From an uncultured Verrucomicrobiales bacterium (GTDB taxonomy: Bacteria > Verrucomicrobiota > Verrucomicrobiia > Verrucomicrobiales > Akkermansiaceae): a stretch of DNA of 64,000 nucleotides. The stretch lies in the NCBI GenBank assembly GCA_937928545.1, contig CALGJQ010000007.1, positions 248,001 to 312,000 of the forward strand, in the 5' to 3' direction. Shown here piece by piece: positions 43,883 through 53,362 of the stretch. Position 1 is the first letter of the stretch. Each line of letters begins with the position of its first letter. The position numbers and the translations under genes are program-made. The notes beneath the pieces are model-generated. The model was not told the origin of the DNA, made no database searches, and saw nothing but the letters and a program-made list of their open reading frames with translations.

Positions 43883-44404
43883 TTAAAGTGAGAGCCAATA
43901 TCGCCGTGTCGGTTTTTGATCAAAGGGGTCGAGTATTTCGTCTTGATAGTCCCCGCCAGCATCTTCGATCATTTTTCGTGAGGCGATGTTGTCAGTGGCA
44001 CATGTGATGAAAGCGCGCTTGGTTCCCAGTTGCTTCAAATGAGCGCGCCCCGCTTGGAAGAGCTGCGTTCCAAATCCTCTTTTTCGAAATGGTGGAGCGA
44101 CTCCGTAGCCGAGGTGTCCTCCGAAATTGCGGAGGAAGTCATTGAGTTCATGACGGATGCTGCAGCGCCCGACGATCACGCCATTGAGAAATCCATAGAG
44201 CATGGTGTTGGGGACTTTACCGGGTTCGAGATTCCGTCCGTGAAAGTCATCAAGGAGCCGCTGAAGGTGAGCGGTGTGAGTCATGCCTTCACTCCAGACG
44301 AAAGTGTGCCAGTCTGGTTCTTCTCCCTTCCATGATTCACCGCCAGCGAGAAAGGCTTCTTCGTCGTCAGGGCCGAGTTGGCGGATGTTTAACTGCTGCT
44401 TCAT
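43883..44404 (-). CDS. GNAT-family N-acetyltransferase
   Basis: 173 residues. The acetyl-CoA-binding motif A is in GYGVAPPFRKRGFGTQLFQAG, followed by AFITCATDNIASRKMIEDAGG, typical of GNAT motif B, and a C-terminal RRYWLSL as in the YjgM/AAC-type branch. The substrate is unknown. It starts 6 bases after the end of the large TPM-domain gene on the same strand and is probably in its transcript. Confidence 0.85.
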   Translation of the reverse strand: MKQQLNIRQLGPDDEEAFLAGGESWKGEEPDWHTFVWSEGMTHTAHLQRLLDDFHGRNLEPGKVPNTMLYGFLNGVIVGRCSIRHELNDFLRNFGGHLGYGVAPPFRKRGFGTQLFQAGRAHLKQLGTKRAFITCATDNIASRKMIEDAGGDYQDEILDPFDQKPTRRYWLSL

Positions 44405-44410
44405 CTGAAA

Positions 44411-47400
44411 TTACCAACCAGAACGTCCGGCACCGGAGCCTGAGCTGAAGGAGCTGCGGCCTGAACTCATGCTACGAGATGATGAGCTGAAGGAGCTGCG
44501 TGTGGAGATGCCTCCTCTTCGGGAATTGTGAAAGGCTGCGCGGCTGGCGGCTTGTTGTTGGCGGCGACGGGCGGCCGCTGCGGCGCGGCGTTTGGCCGCT
44601 TCGCGGGCTTCGGCTTGGGCGATGGCGGAGCGGGCGCGGGCTTTGGCTTGGCCAGCCATTTGCAGAGCTTCGTGGTAGCGGCCATGCTGCATGACGTCGT
44701 TGGCGGTGGCGAGGGAACGACCGCCATAGCTCCCGGTGATGCGCACGCCGTATGAACCAGACCAGCGGGCGGCCTTACGAACTTCGCGCGTGGCGGATTC
44801 GAGGGCGCGGACGGTTTGGCGAGCCAGCTCGAGTTCTCTTTGAAGGTCGATGACTGCTTCGCTGAGAGTGAGGTGAATGGCTCGGAGTTCATTCTGAATT
44901 TCGCGCCAGTCGGCATGATTCACTTGAAGAGCGGCATGAGCGTCTTGGAGTTTGCCATGGCAGAGTTCGATCCGGTCCATCGATTCATTGGTTTTTGGAC
45001 TATTGGGGATTTGGTCGTTTTCGGCGGTTTCCCAAAGTATTCCTGCTTCTTTCTGGTTGCGTTTGACGGTATCGAAAAGTTGCAAGGCGCGTTTATTTTG
45101 CTCGATGTCTTCGGTGATTGCTTTGCGAAGAATGGGAATGCGTTCTCCGAGATCATCGAGAATTTCTTCAACAAGATAAGGATCGCGGAGTCCATCTCCG
45201 GCTTCGATTTCTCGGGCTCCTTCGCTCAGTTTCTGACTGATTAGTTCGTGAAGTTTGATCGTTTCCATGGTGACGCGGCGGTCGCGCACAGGTTCGTCTA
45301 GGTCAGCTTCAGCACGGACCTGACTGAGATGTCTTTCGATGTTTTTCTTTTCCATCGCGGTGAGGGTTTTGAAGCGGGAGGTGACATCGGAGCAGAGGAA
45401 TTCGCCATCTTCGGCGCTTGCTTGACCGTCGAGAAGGTAGTCCCAGCTCTGAAGGAGTCCGCCGGAGTGGAAGCGTGTTTTTGCGGTGTCGAGGAGGGCG
45501 CCGATGGCGTGGTAGCTTTTGTCGAGGTGGGTTGGGGAATCTGCTAAGGTGCCAAGTTCGGGGGAATTTGGATCTAAAAAGAGAGCGCGTGGAGCATAGC
45601 GTTGTCGCATCGCGGTGACTTCGTTTTTGAGTTGCTGGCCACTTTCTTCGAGGCGTTCGCGTCTTTGGGTGAGGGCTTCGCTCGTCGCTTGGTAGTGGGA
45701 AAGGCAGTGGCGGGTGCGGTCGACTAAGTCGCAGGCATGAGCGGTGAGGGCATCGGTTTCATTGAGAGAGCCTTCGGCGCTTTTGGTTTCGCCGAGATCG
45801 AGTGCGGCGAGTGAGGCTTCGTGTTGTTGGCTTGCTTTGGCGAGGAAGTGGCTGGGATTGTGGTCTTCCTCGGTGAGGATGTCGTCGGGATCGAGTCGAA
45901 GGCTTGAAGCGATTTCGCGACGAGCCTTGCTGACTAATTGCGTGGTTTCATTGATTTCGGGGAGGGCGATTTCGTCTGCTCGGACGATGAGCTGGGCAGC
46001 GTGATCAACTTGCTGAGTGAGGGCGATGAGATCTGAGCCTAGTCCGTCGATGGAAGTGGACACGTCGCCCTTTGGGCTATGGGTGGCGATGTCATCGGCT
46101 TTCTGACTGAGCTCGGCGAGGCCTTGATCAATCCAACGGGTCGCCCGCTTGCGCTGATCGAGAATCTCTTCGTCCTTCGCTAGTTTCAGCCAATGGTCTT
46201 TGCGGAATTGCGAGATGAGATCGAGTTGGGTTTTCGCTTCTTCGGCCATGCGGTCAGCTTTGGCCATGTCTCCATCGAGAGCGTGAACGGGGTCGGACTT
46301 TCCAATCTTGGAGGCGCGGGATTCGAGCTCGCTCATGGCGGGGATCCATTCATCGAAGAGCAGCTCGCAGCGGAGCCATTGATCGACTTGAGTTTCATCT
46401 TGGCGGGCGATGAGGGTATCGATGTTTGCGCTTAGGGTCTCGCGACGCTCGATGATGGTGGACCAAGCGTTTTCGACTCGGTCGAGGCATTTCTCAGCTT
46501 CGTCGAGGGCCTTTGTGGTGCGGGCTCCCCATTCGTCGATGGGGACGGAGAAGGTCTCATCGGCTTCTTCGCCAGGACGGGCTCGTTTCTTGAGATCGGG
46601 AACATTTTGGAGGCCAACATTGAGCTCGGCGTCGAGGAGGTCGACCGCACTTTCGTAGCGACCGCCGCTGACGATGTTTCGTGAGCGGGAGAGGGGGCTG
46701 CTTGGTTCGATGAGTTCTTCGCCTTCTTCGATGATTTTTTGGACGTTGGACGAGAGGACAAAAGCTTCATCGATGTTCTTGAGCGCTTCCTTTGAGAGGT
46801 CGAGGGTGTTGCCGGTGTAGCCTCGGGAATCCAGTTCATTGATGGGGCCGACGATGATGGCGGCGCGGTCCATGAGTTCAAAGAGTCGGTCTTCGGTCTC
46901 TTTCATCTCTTGTTTTCGGGACGCGAGGAGCTTCTCGGCTTCGGCTTTGATGCGTCTCCGGCGGCGATTGCCGATGACTCCGATGAGACAAAGTCCTCCG
47001 GCGGTGGTTGCTCCTCCGACTTTGAGACTGTCACTTCTTCGCTTGGCGGCACGTCGGGCCGCGCGGTCGGCCGAATCGATTGAGTTGTTCAAGGTTTGAC
47101 CTTTGATAAGTTGGTTTTTGTAAATCAGGTGACCTTCGTCGTAGTTTTTACGGGCTTCTTGGATCTGGGTTTTCGCTCTTTTAAGAAGGGCTTTGCCTTC
47201 TTTGCTTTTGGGTTTGGATTGGCTTAGGGCCTTTTCGATTTTCTCGAACTCGTCTTTGTCCTTTCGGTAGTCTTCAAATCGTTGGTCCCATTGATCGAGG
47301 TCTCGGTGAATGCGAGCGGTGCTATGAATTCCGGGATTGCTTTCTAAGGCTTTGAGTTGTTCTCGATATTTCGCGCCGGGGAAGCGGGTGAAGTCTCCAC

Positions 47401-48109
47401 CGCCCTCTGGGATTTCGGCGACGATTGTCGCTTGTTTTTCGGAGGTTGTGTTGAGCTTTGCCTTCAGGGAGCTGAGATCATCTTTGGCGGCTTGGGCGAG
47501 TTTTTCGCGTTTGCGTTCGCGTTGGGCGATGGTGTCGACGACTCGGCCGTCGATACTGGCAATGGTCCGTGTGACCGCCTGGATGATTTTTCCGCCGTCG
47601 CGCATGGCCTTACGGGCTTCGGCATCGAGATTGTTTTTGAAGCGGGAGGGATCGGCGCCATTTCGTGAGTAGTAAGTGGCGCCGTAGTACGAGAATTGCC
47701 TTTCTTTGAGGTAGATGATGAAGAGGGCACCGTTGGCGAGGCCGCTCTTTTGATCTTTGAGTTGCCCGAAGGCGGTCTTGGCGCGGAGTCCTCGGGTGAG
47801 GGCAGTCTCGACGGCATCGACTCCGGTGAGTCGGTCGCCAAAGGGGCCCTTGTAGCGTTCCTTGGAGGAGGATTGGGTGAGGAGAATGGTCCAATTCTTG
47901 CCGTTCTGATCGAGCCATTTTTCGAGGCCATTGAGCTCTCTTTCCGAAAGGCTGAGGTCGCCGACGGTATAAAGGTGTTGATCTGGCTGCCATTTATCCA
48001 AGAGGGCGACACCGGACGCTAGCTTTTTGGCTTGGTCCGAAGCGTGCACGACTGGTGCCCAAAGAAGGAGGAGGACAATACTGAGTCTTTGCCAGAATGA
48101 GCGGATCAT
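44411..48109 (-). CDS. TPM-domain protein with very long coiled-coil region and Ser/Gly/Arg tail
   Basis: 1232 residues. A signal peptide (SFWQRLSIVLLLLWAPVVHA) precedes a TPM-type domain (~25-190: LYTVGDLSLSERELNGLEKW, NGALFIIYLKERQFSYYGATY). A helical region follows, then one transmembrane segment (~370-390, VGGATTAGGLCLIGVIG) with an RRRRR stop. Some 800 residues of Glu/Leu/Lys-rich coiled coil come next, and the end is low-complexity Ser/Gly/Arg (SSFSSSSRSMSSGRSSFSSG, ending GRSGW) like the Gly-rich end of other TPM proteins. TPM proteins are mostly membrane-anchored and linked to photosystem repair or envelope stress; this size is unusual. The topology puts the coiled coil in the cytoplasm. 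Confidence 0.75.
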   Translation of the reverse strand: MIRSFWQRLSIVLLLLWAPVVHASDQAKKLASGVALLDKWQPDQHLYTVGDLSLSERELNGLEKWLDQNGKNWTILLTQSSSKERYKGPFGDRLTGVDAVETALTRGLRAKTAFGQLKDQKSGLANGALFIIYLKERQFSYYGATYYSRNGADPSRFKNNLDAEARKAMRDGGKIIQAVTRTIASIDGRVVDTIAQRERKREKLAQAAKDDLSSLKAKLNTTSEKQATIVAEIPEGGGDFTRFPGAKYREQLKALESNPGIHSTARIHRDLDQWDQRFEDYRKDKDEFEKIEKALSQSKPKSKEGKALLKRAKTQIQEARKNYDEGHLIYKNQLIKGQTLNNSIDSADRAARRAAKRRSDSLKVGGATTAGGLCLIGVIGNRRRRRIKAEAEKLLASRKQEMKETEDRLFELMDRAAIIVGPINELDSRGYTGNTLDLSKEALKNIDEAFVLSSNVQKIIEEGEELIEPSSPLSRSRNIVSGGRYESAVDLLDAELNVGLQNVPDLKKRARPGEEADETFSVPIDEWGARTTKALDEAEKCLDRVENAWSTIIERRETLSANIDTLIARQDETQVDQWLRCELLFDEWIPAMSELESRASKIGKSDPVHALDGDMAKADRMAEEAKTQLDLISQFRKDHWLKLAKDEEILDQRKRATRWIDQGLAELSQKADDIATHSPKGDVSTSIDGLGSDLIALTQQVDHAAQLIVRADEIALPEINETTQLVSKARREIASSLRLDPDDILTEEDHNPSHFLAKASQQHEASLAALDLGETKSAEGSLNETDALTAHACDLVDRTRHCLSHYQATSEALTQRRERLEESGQQLKNEVTAMRQRYAPRALFLDPNSPELGTLADSPTHLDKSYHAIGALLDTAKTRFHSGGLLQSWDYLLDGQASAEDGEFLCSDVTSRFKTLTAMEKKNIERHLSQVRAEADLDEPVRDRRVTMETIKLHELISQKLSEGAREIEAGDGLRDPYLVEEILDDLGERIPILRKAITEDIEQNKRALQLFDTVKRNQKEAGILWETAENDQIPNSPKTNESMDRIELCHGKLQDAHAALQVNHADWREIQNELRAIHLTLSEAVIDLQRELELARQTVRALESATREVRKAARWSGSYGVRITGSYGGRSLATANDVMQHGRYHEALQMAGQAKARARSAIAQAEAREAAKRRAAAAARRRQQQAASRAAFHNSRRGGISTRSSFSSSSRSMSSGRSSFSSGSGAGRSGW

Positions 48110-48206
48110 TGGTTAAATAGTAGAGACTTAGAGAAATCGGGCAAGCTCGCGGAATGCCAGAGGCATTTTCATGGACTTCTTTCGGTTGCTTCTTTTAGCT
48201 GCCTCC

Positions 48207-48749
48207 ATGCACGAAGATATTGAGAAGGTCCTGATTGCGGAGGAGGTGATTGAGAAGCGGCTAGATGTGATTGCGGAGAGAGTTCATGCCGATTTTGCTT
48301 CGGAAGAGGCTCTGCAGGTGGTGGCAATTTTGAAAGGGGCCTTGGTCTTCATGGCGGATTTATTGCGTCGGGTGCCTTTGCGGCTAGAAATCGAGTGTCT
48401 CAATGTCGCGAGTTATCATGGCGGGACGGAAAGTTCGGGGCAGGTCGATTTCCTTGATCAAAAGCTTCCCGATGTGAAGGGGCGTTGCGTGCTTCTGATT
48501 GATGATATTCTCGATACGGGCCGCACGCTCGAGGCAGTTTCGGCGAAGCTTCTGCAGATGGGGGCTCGCGAGGTGAAGACCTGCGTCCTCCTGACGAAAG
48601 ATAAGGTGCGCGCGGCTGAAGTGGAAGCGGACTACTCGGCCTTTGAAATCGCGGATGAATTCGTGGTGGGCTACGGTTTGGACTACGATGGCAAATATCG
48701 AAATCTCCCTTATGTTGGAGTGCTTAACCCTGCTGTTATTAAATCATGA
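48207..48749 (+). CDS. hpt: Hypoxanthine phosphoribosyltransferase
   Basis: 180 residues from the ATG at 48207 (MHEDIEKVL); a start at 48171 adds 12 hydrophobic residues that do not fit this cytoplasmic family. The PRPP-binding loop is CVLLIDDILDTGRTLEAV, ILKGALVFMADLLRR precedes it, and DEFVVGYGLDYDGKYRNLPYVGVL closes the active site. It salvages hypoxanthine and guanine to IMP and GMP. The stop overlaps the next start by ATGA. Confidence 0.93.
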   Translation: MHEDIEKVLIAEEVIEKRLDVIAERVHADFASEEALQVVAILKGALVFMADLLRRVPLRLEIECLNVASYHGGTESSGQVDFLDQKLPDVKGRCVLLIDDILDTGRTLEAVSAKLLQMGAREVKTCVLLTKDKVRAAEVEADYSAFEIADEFVVGYGLDYDGKYRNLPYVGVLNPAVIKS

Positions 48750-49894
48750 AATGCTCAATTGTCCGCGAAGTTGATTCGCTCGACCGTCTCGTTCGTCAGG
48801 GAACAAATCTGAACTGCACCGTGATTCAGGGCTTGGATCTTAGGGAGACGGATTTGGAGTGGAAGAAAATCGAATGTGGTGGTGCTGTCTTTTTGGGCTG
48901 CAAATTTCCCTCGTCAGTTTCGGTCTGCGATCTCATTGAAAAAGGCGCACTCATCTTCCCTGAGTTTAGTGATCTTCCGTATAATCCTTATCGTCCTGAA
49001 CTCTACACGCGTGAGGAATTGATGGAGGGATGGAGTGAGGAAGAAGATCTTAGCTTGGATAAGAAGATCTACGATCACTTCGTGGCGCACGGTAAAAAGG
49101 ATCCCGATATCGTGGAGGCCTTGGCGGAGCGACTGCACGATCATGCCATTGACGATGGTCTCACCGACCTCTTGGAAGGCCGCATTGAAAAAGACGGTCA
49201 GAAAAAAGTGGTGGCGATCATGGGCGGGCATAGCACGGGCCGCGATGATCCTTCGTTCCGGAAAGTGGCTCACCTTGCTCGCGCGCTGACGGCGGAAGGC
49301 TTCTTCATCGCAAGTGGGGGAGGGCCGGGAATCATGGAGGCCACGAATCTCGGTGCATATCTCGCGGATTTGAGCGAAGGGGAATTGGATGCGGTTTTAG
49401 ATGATCTCGCAAGCGCTCCAAAATATAGCGACGAGGGATACATCGAGGCTGCGAATCGCGTGATTGAGAAATACCCGACCGGTCATTCGAGTTTGGCGAT
49501 TCCGACTTGGTTCTACGGCCACGAGCCTACCAATATGTTTTCGGCTCATGTCGCAAAGTATTTTTCCAACAGCATTCGTGAAGATGGACTGCTCGCGATT
49601 GCGCGATACGGGATCGTCTTCGCTCCTGGCCGAGCAGGGACGACGCAGGAGATCTTCCAAGATGCCTGTCAAAATCACTACGCCAGTCTTGGTGAAGTCA
49701 GCCCGATGGTCTTCTTAGACTCCGAGCGATACACCAAAGAGACTCCGCTTTGGGAGACCGTGCAAACGCTTTCGAAGGGGAGGCATTATCACGATTACCT
49801 TTGCCTGAGCGATGAAGTTGAGGAGATTGTGAGCTTCATTAAATCGCACCCGCCAGTGGCGAGCGATGGGGTGAAGGAACTGGGACTGGTTTAA
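48746..49894 (+). CDS. LOG-family (lysine-decarboxylase-like) Rossmann protein with altered PGGxGT motif
   Basis: 382 residues. The N-terminal ~140 residues are unique. The rest is a Rossmann fold of the LOG family: VVAIMGGHSTGRDD, FFIASGGGPGIMEATNLGAYLA, and VFAPGRAGTTQEIFQDA where LOG phosphoribohydrolases have PGGxGTxxE. The second Gly is replaced by Arg, but GT and the catalytic Glu are kept. LOG enzymes release cytokinin-like bases from nucleoside monophosphates; together with hpt (overlap ATGA) a role in nucleotide turnover is plausible. It overlaps the convergent TAXI gene by 4 bases. Confidence 0.8.
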   Translation: MKCSIVREVDSLDRLVRQGTNLNCTVIQGLDLRETDLEWKKIECGGAVFLGCKFPSSVSVCDLIEKGALIFPEFSDLPYNPYRPELYTREELMEGWSEEEDLSLDKKIYDHFVAHGKKDPDIVEALAERLHDHAIDDGLTDLLEGRIEKDGQKKVVAIMGGHSTGRDDPSFRKVAHLARALTAEGFFIASGGGPGIMEATNLGAYLADLSEGELDAVLDDLASAPKYSDEGYIEAANRVIEKYPTGHSSLAIPTWFYGHEPTNMFSAHVAKYFSNSIREDGLLAIARYGIVFAPGRAGTTQEIFQDACQNHYASLGEVSPMVFLDSERYTKETPLWETVQTLSKGRHYHDYLCLSDEVEEIVSFIKSHPPVASDGVKELGLV

Positions 49895-51183
49895 GAACCT
49901 TGATTTAAATCTTCCTCACGCCGGCGGACATCATTCAAGCAGAGTGCGAGCTGATCTTGAAAAATTGCGAAAGAATCGTCGGCCTTCAGTCGCTCCTTTG
50001 CGAGGTCTTGAAAAGCGCGACTGCGGAGGTTTTGTAGTCGTGATTTTTCCTCGTGGAGACTCTTTGCGGAGAGGTCTTCCTCGAGTCTGAGAAAGGTTGC
50101 GGCAACCTCTAAATAGTATTCATCAATGCGGTTCTTTTTCTTACGCGAAGACCAGCGCGAGACCACGCCCCAAGTCGCCCAAGAGGCCGCTCCTAATGAT
50201 ATGAGTAAGGCCATGACATCCGAGTATCTTTCTAGGAAGCTGGGCTCGCGGCGCCGGAAATATTGTTGAGCACCCTCGTGTATCGACCATGGAAGGATTT
50301 CCGCTGTGGTGAGTTCAGAGATTTGGTAGGCTTCTGGGCTGAGGTCCGCGAGCTTGTTTCGGCTCTCAAAGAGCTCCTTTGTCACCTCGTAGACGAGTCC
50401 TGCGGGAAGGTCACTTCGACAAACCAGAAGTGAAGGAACCCCGATTGAGTTTACACTTACGCGAGGCATTGCTCCGTTCGTCTGAGAGGGGCATTGATAG
50501 GTCATTGCGGGAACAGCCAATGCCTTTAAAAATGGGAAACGGGCTTCCAATCCCGGTGCAGCATTCCCTACGTCGAGAAAGCGGAGGTCACCCTCGCGCA
50601 CTCCGTTTCGGATCACCTCTGATTGCAATGCGGTGACCAAAAAGACGGCATCCAGTGCACCTTCCTTCAGTTCTGCGATGGCTTCGCTGGGGGACCGCTG
50701 AACCTCATTGCTGGTATCAATTCCAAAGTGTTCTAAGAGAGGGAGACTGACCACGCGGCTCCCGCTCCCGATCTCTCCGAAACAAAGTCGTAAGCCACTG
50801 AGTTGTGAAATTGATCGAAGCGGGCTTTCGCGGCGGACCAAGATATGAAGAACTTCAGAGTAGAGTCTAGCCACCACCCTCACATCATCTGAACTGGCTT
50901 GGCCGCTTTGGACGATTGCAAAGTCGGCCTCTTGTGATTTTAAAAGCTGGAGATTCTCGGGGGTGCCTTTTGAAGGGATGGTTTTCACTCGAAAGCGCGC
51001 GTTACTCTTCTCGGCAAAATCCGAGAGGCCATCGCCAAGAACGGTATATGTCCCGCCCGTTTGCCCTGTCGCCAAGACGACGGTCCCGAAACCACGGAGA
51101 AAGAAAAGCCACCAAAAACAGACCCCTAAAAGCCCCGCGCCGAGAAGAAGCCCCGTCAATTTTTTCCAATCCCAAATGATCAC
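49891..51183 (-). CDS. TAXI-type TRAP solute-binding protein, membrane-anchored
   Basis: 430 residues. An N-terminal transmembrane helix (~7-32) precedes a TAXI solute-binding domain (~33-320): TVVLATGQTGGTYTVLGDGLSDF, DFAIVQSGQASSDDVRVVARL, LCFGEIGSGSRVVSLPLLEHF, EGALDAVFLVTALQ. A second helix (~345-362) is followed by a Lys/Arg-rich stop and a helical cytoplasmic tail. Usual TAXI proteins are free or tethered and have a 4TM-12TM permease gene beside them; none is seen here. The fold with two membrane segments and a cytosolic tail suggests sensing rather than transport. Confidence 0.8.
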   Translation of the reverse strand: MIIWDWKKLTGLLLGAGLLGVCFWWLFFLRGFGTVVLATGQTGGTYTVLGDGLSDFAEKSNARFRVKTIPSKGTPENLQLLKSQEADFAIVQSGQASSDDVRVVARLYSEVLHILVRRESPLRSISQLSGLRLCFGEIGSGSRVVSLPLLEHFGIDTSNEVQRSPSEAIAELKEGALDAVFLVTALQSEVIRNGVREGDLRFLDVGNAAPGLEARFPFLKALAVPAMTYQCPSQTNGAMPRVSVNSIGVPSLLVCRSDLPAGLVYEVTKELFESRNKLADLSPEAYQISELTTAEILPWSIHEGAQQYFRRREPSFLERYSDVMALLISLGAASWATWGVVSRWSSRKKKNRIDEYYLEVAATFLRLEEDLSAKSLHEEKSRLQNLRSRAFQDLAKERLKADDSFAIFQDQLALCLNDVRRREEDLNQGS

Positions 51184-51252
51184 GCGATAAGACTCTCAGT
51201 TCTCTCGAAAGTGGCAATTGCAATCATCTCTCCAAATTCTACCAGGGCATTG

Positions 51253-52479
51253 TTAGTTAGTTTGATCCTTTGTGAGCTGGAGTATGCGTTGTTCGTAGGC
51301 TTTTCCGTAACGGGTGTGTTGGTTCTGAATCCAGAAGGTGCGCTTCTCTTCATCGTTCTGATTTTGGTAGCTGTGGACCAGAGCGTTTTCGAAACGGGGG
51401 CGTAGGACCTCACTTCGCCCTACGAGGACTCGGACCGTTTCTTCGGGAGCTGGACTGACCTTGAGGGGGAGCAGTTCATCGGTCTTTTTTGAAGGAACGA
51501 TCCAGAAGACGCGGAGGCCGGGCTGGGTAAAGTAGCTGTGCCACCAAGTCTGCACCATTCCGTGTGCTTCTTCTGGGCTGAGACCACTTTCCAGGAGCCC
51601 CTCCGTCATGCTTTCATAGACGACACGTTCCCATTGTTCATCTCCAGTGGTGAAGTCCGCTTCTGCAACAAGTTGGCTGCTTCCTTTTTCAAGGCCTTCT
51701 TTAATGAGGTAGAAGCGTGCCTTTCGCTCAGGGGTGATCTCGTGAACGAAGAGGAAGGGGATGTTATCGTCGCCCGTATTTTCGAGATGTAGGGTCTCGC
51801 TTTTGTCGATGCGGAAGGTCACGGGGAGTTCAAAATTCCCGACTCCGCGGTAGAAAAGGTAGTCCTCATATTGCTCTCCCACTTTGAGGATGTTCGCTTT
51901 TGGGTTGCGGGGACGAAGCCAGTTTAAGGTCTCACCGTTCTTAAAGCTAAGACCTCGTGAGGCCTCTGGCGCTAGGACGTCGACCTCCCACTCAATGCTT
52001 CCTTTACGATGCTTCGCGAAGTCAATCCCGCCACGATGAAGGAATTGTTTTTCGAGGTCAGCTTGAGTCGGACTAGCTGGTATCTCGAGTGGTTTTGTTG
52101 AAATGGGAGGAGCGGTCTCCCCTCCGGAGCGGCTTGGAAACCATTGGTTGATCGCCCCTCCTTGAAAGTCCACCTGCACTTTTGCGTTGAATGCTTTGTC
52201 CGAATAAAAATAGATCACGGGAGTCTCCATCTTAATGGTGACATTTCGGAGAGGGCGCTGAAGAAAGTAACCTTTTGCGCCATAGCCCATGGGTCCGACG
52301 TTTCGCATGCCATCGAGCGCTTCCACAAAGTAAGGAAGCCGTTCCTCTTCGCGCTCCAGTCCGGCAAGGAGTTTGCCATCCGACCCGGAGACTGAGGTAA
52401 AGGTTCCCCATTCGTGGAGGGTGTAGGCAGAGCTTGAGCTGATGAGCGCGAGAGTGGTTGTGAGGATTTTGAATTTCAT
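51253..52479 (-). CDS. Exported protein of unknown function (HEWGTFTSV type)
   Basis: 408 residues with a signal peptide (MKFKILTTTLALISSSSAY). The mature protein begins TLHEWGTFTSVSGSDG, a start I associate with exported proteins of Planctomycetes and Verrucomicrobiota. It continues with PVIYFYSDK, a WFPSRSGGETAPP stretch, LFYRGVGNFELPV and FLFVHEIT, a beta-rich fold. No catalytic motif is recognised. It is divergent from the phosphodiester glycosidase-like gene, with 120 bases between that contain a GGGT...ACCC palindrome around 52515-52541. Confidence 0.75.
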   Translation of the reverse strand: MKFKILTTTLALISSSSAYTLHEWGTFTSVSGSDGKLLAGLEREEERLPYFVEALDGMRNVGPMGYGAKGYFLQRPLRNVTIKMETPVIYFYSDKAFNAKVQVDFQGGAINQWFPSRSGGETAPPISTKPLEIPASPTQADLEKQFLHRGGIDFAKHRKGSIEWEVDVLAPEASRGLSFKNGETLNWLRPRNPKANILKVGEQYEDYLFYRGVGNFELPVTFRIDKSETLHLENTGDDNIPFLFVHEITPERKARFYLIKEGLEKGSSQLVAEADFTTGDEQWERVVYESMTEGLLESGLSPEEAHGMVQTWWHSYFTQPGLRVFWIVPSKKTDELLPLKVSPAPEETVRVLVGRSEVLRPRFENALVHSYQNQNDEEKRTFWIQNQHTRYGKAYEQRILQLTKDQTN

Positions 52480-52599
52480 AGCGGGAGAGACCCTATCATG
52501 GAAAATACGAGTTGAGGGTTTACCGGGCGGTATTTTACCCGCTCTTTACAATCATTTTTTCCTCTCCTCCTTTGTTCGTTCTCACTCTAGAGTTCCAAA

Positions 52600-53343
52600 A
52601 TGATCTCTAAAACCACCGTCTTATTTCTCTTCTTGATTGGAGTTGGTCCATCTCTTGCGGAACCACAAAAGAAGGTGGTGGACGGAGTGACTTATCACAT
52701 CGTCGAGACCGAGGCGGAAGCGGTGAAGATTGTATGGAAAGACGAGAAAGGAAAACAGCTCAGTTCATTCCCTGAAGTGGCCAAGTTTCTTTCTGGGCAG
52801 GGCCTTGAAGTGAAGATGCTGATGAATGGAGGAATCTTTGAGCCTGGTCGGATTCCGAGTGGTCTTTTGATTCAAGATGGAAAGGAGCTAACTCCGGTGA
52901 ATCGAAAGAAAGGGAAGGGGAACTTTTTCCTTCAGCCGAATGGGATCTTTATGATTGGCCCGAAGGGGGCGAAGGTTGTTGCCACCTCAGAGTATCCGCT
53001 GAAGGGCTTTCAGGTCGATCAGGCGGTGCAATCGGGGCCGCTCTTACTTCGGAAAGGAAAAACGCATCCCGTTTTTCGCAAGGAGTCGAAGTCACGGCTT
53101 CATCGGAATGGCGTGGGTGTTCGTAAAGATGGGAAAATCATCTTAGCAATGAGCGATTTTGAATCGGACAAATTTCCAAACCTCTTCGAGTTCGCCGATC
53201 TCTTCCGAAAGCTCGGATGCGATGACGCCTTGTTCCTTGATGGTGATATTTCCGATATGGTGAGCGGGAAAGAGATTCTGAAGCCGAGTAACAACTATGG
53301 CTCAATCATTGCGGTGGTTTCCAAGCCTAAGGTGGAGAAGTAG
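52600..53343 (+). CDS. Exported phosphodiester glycosidase-family (NAGPA/YigE-like) protein
   Basis: 247 residues with a signal peptide (MISKTTVLFLFLIGVGPSLA). Family features include EVKMLMNGGIFEPGRIPSGLLI, FFLQPNGIFMI, VDQAVQSGPLLL, RNGVGVRKDGKIILAMSD and DDALFLDGDISDMV, with NYGSIIAV at the end. Such domains (DUF2233) hydrolyse phosphodiester-linked N-acetylglucosamine in animals; bacterial members act on unknown envelope or exopolymer substrates. Probably periplasmic. Confidence 0.85.
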   Translation: MISKTTVLFLFLIGVGPSLAEPQKKVVDGVTYHIVETEAEAVKIVWKDEKGKQLSSFPEVAKFLSGQGLEVKMLMNGGIFEPGRIPSGLLIQDGKELTPVNRKKGKGNFFLQPNGIFMIGPKGAKVVATSEYPLKGFQVDQAVQSGPLLLRKGKTHPVFRKESKSRLHRNGVGVRKDGKIILAMSDFESDKFPNLFEFADLFRKLGCDDALFLDGDISDMVSGKEILKPSNNYGSIIAVVSKPKVEK

Positions 53344-53362
53344 ACTCTGCTTCGTCTTTGCT

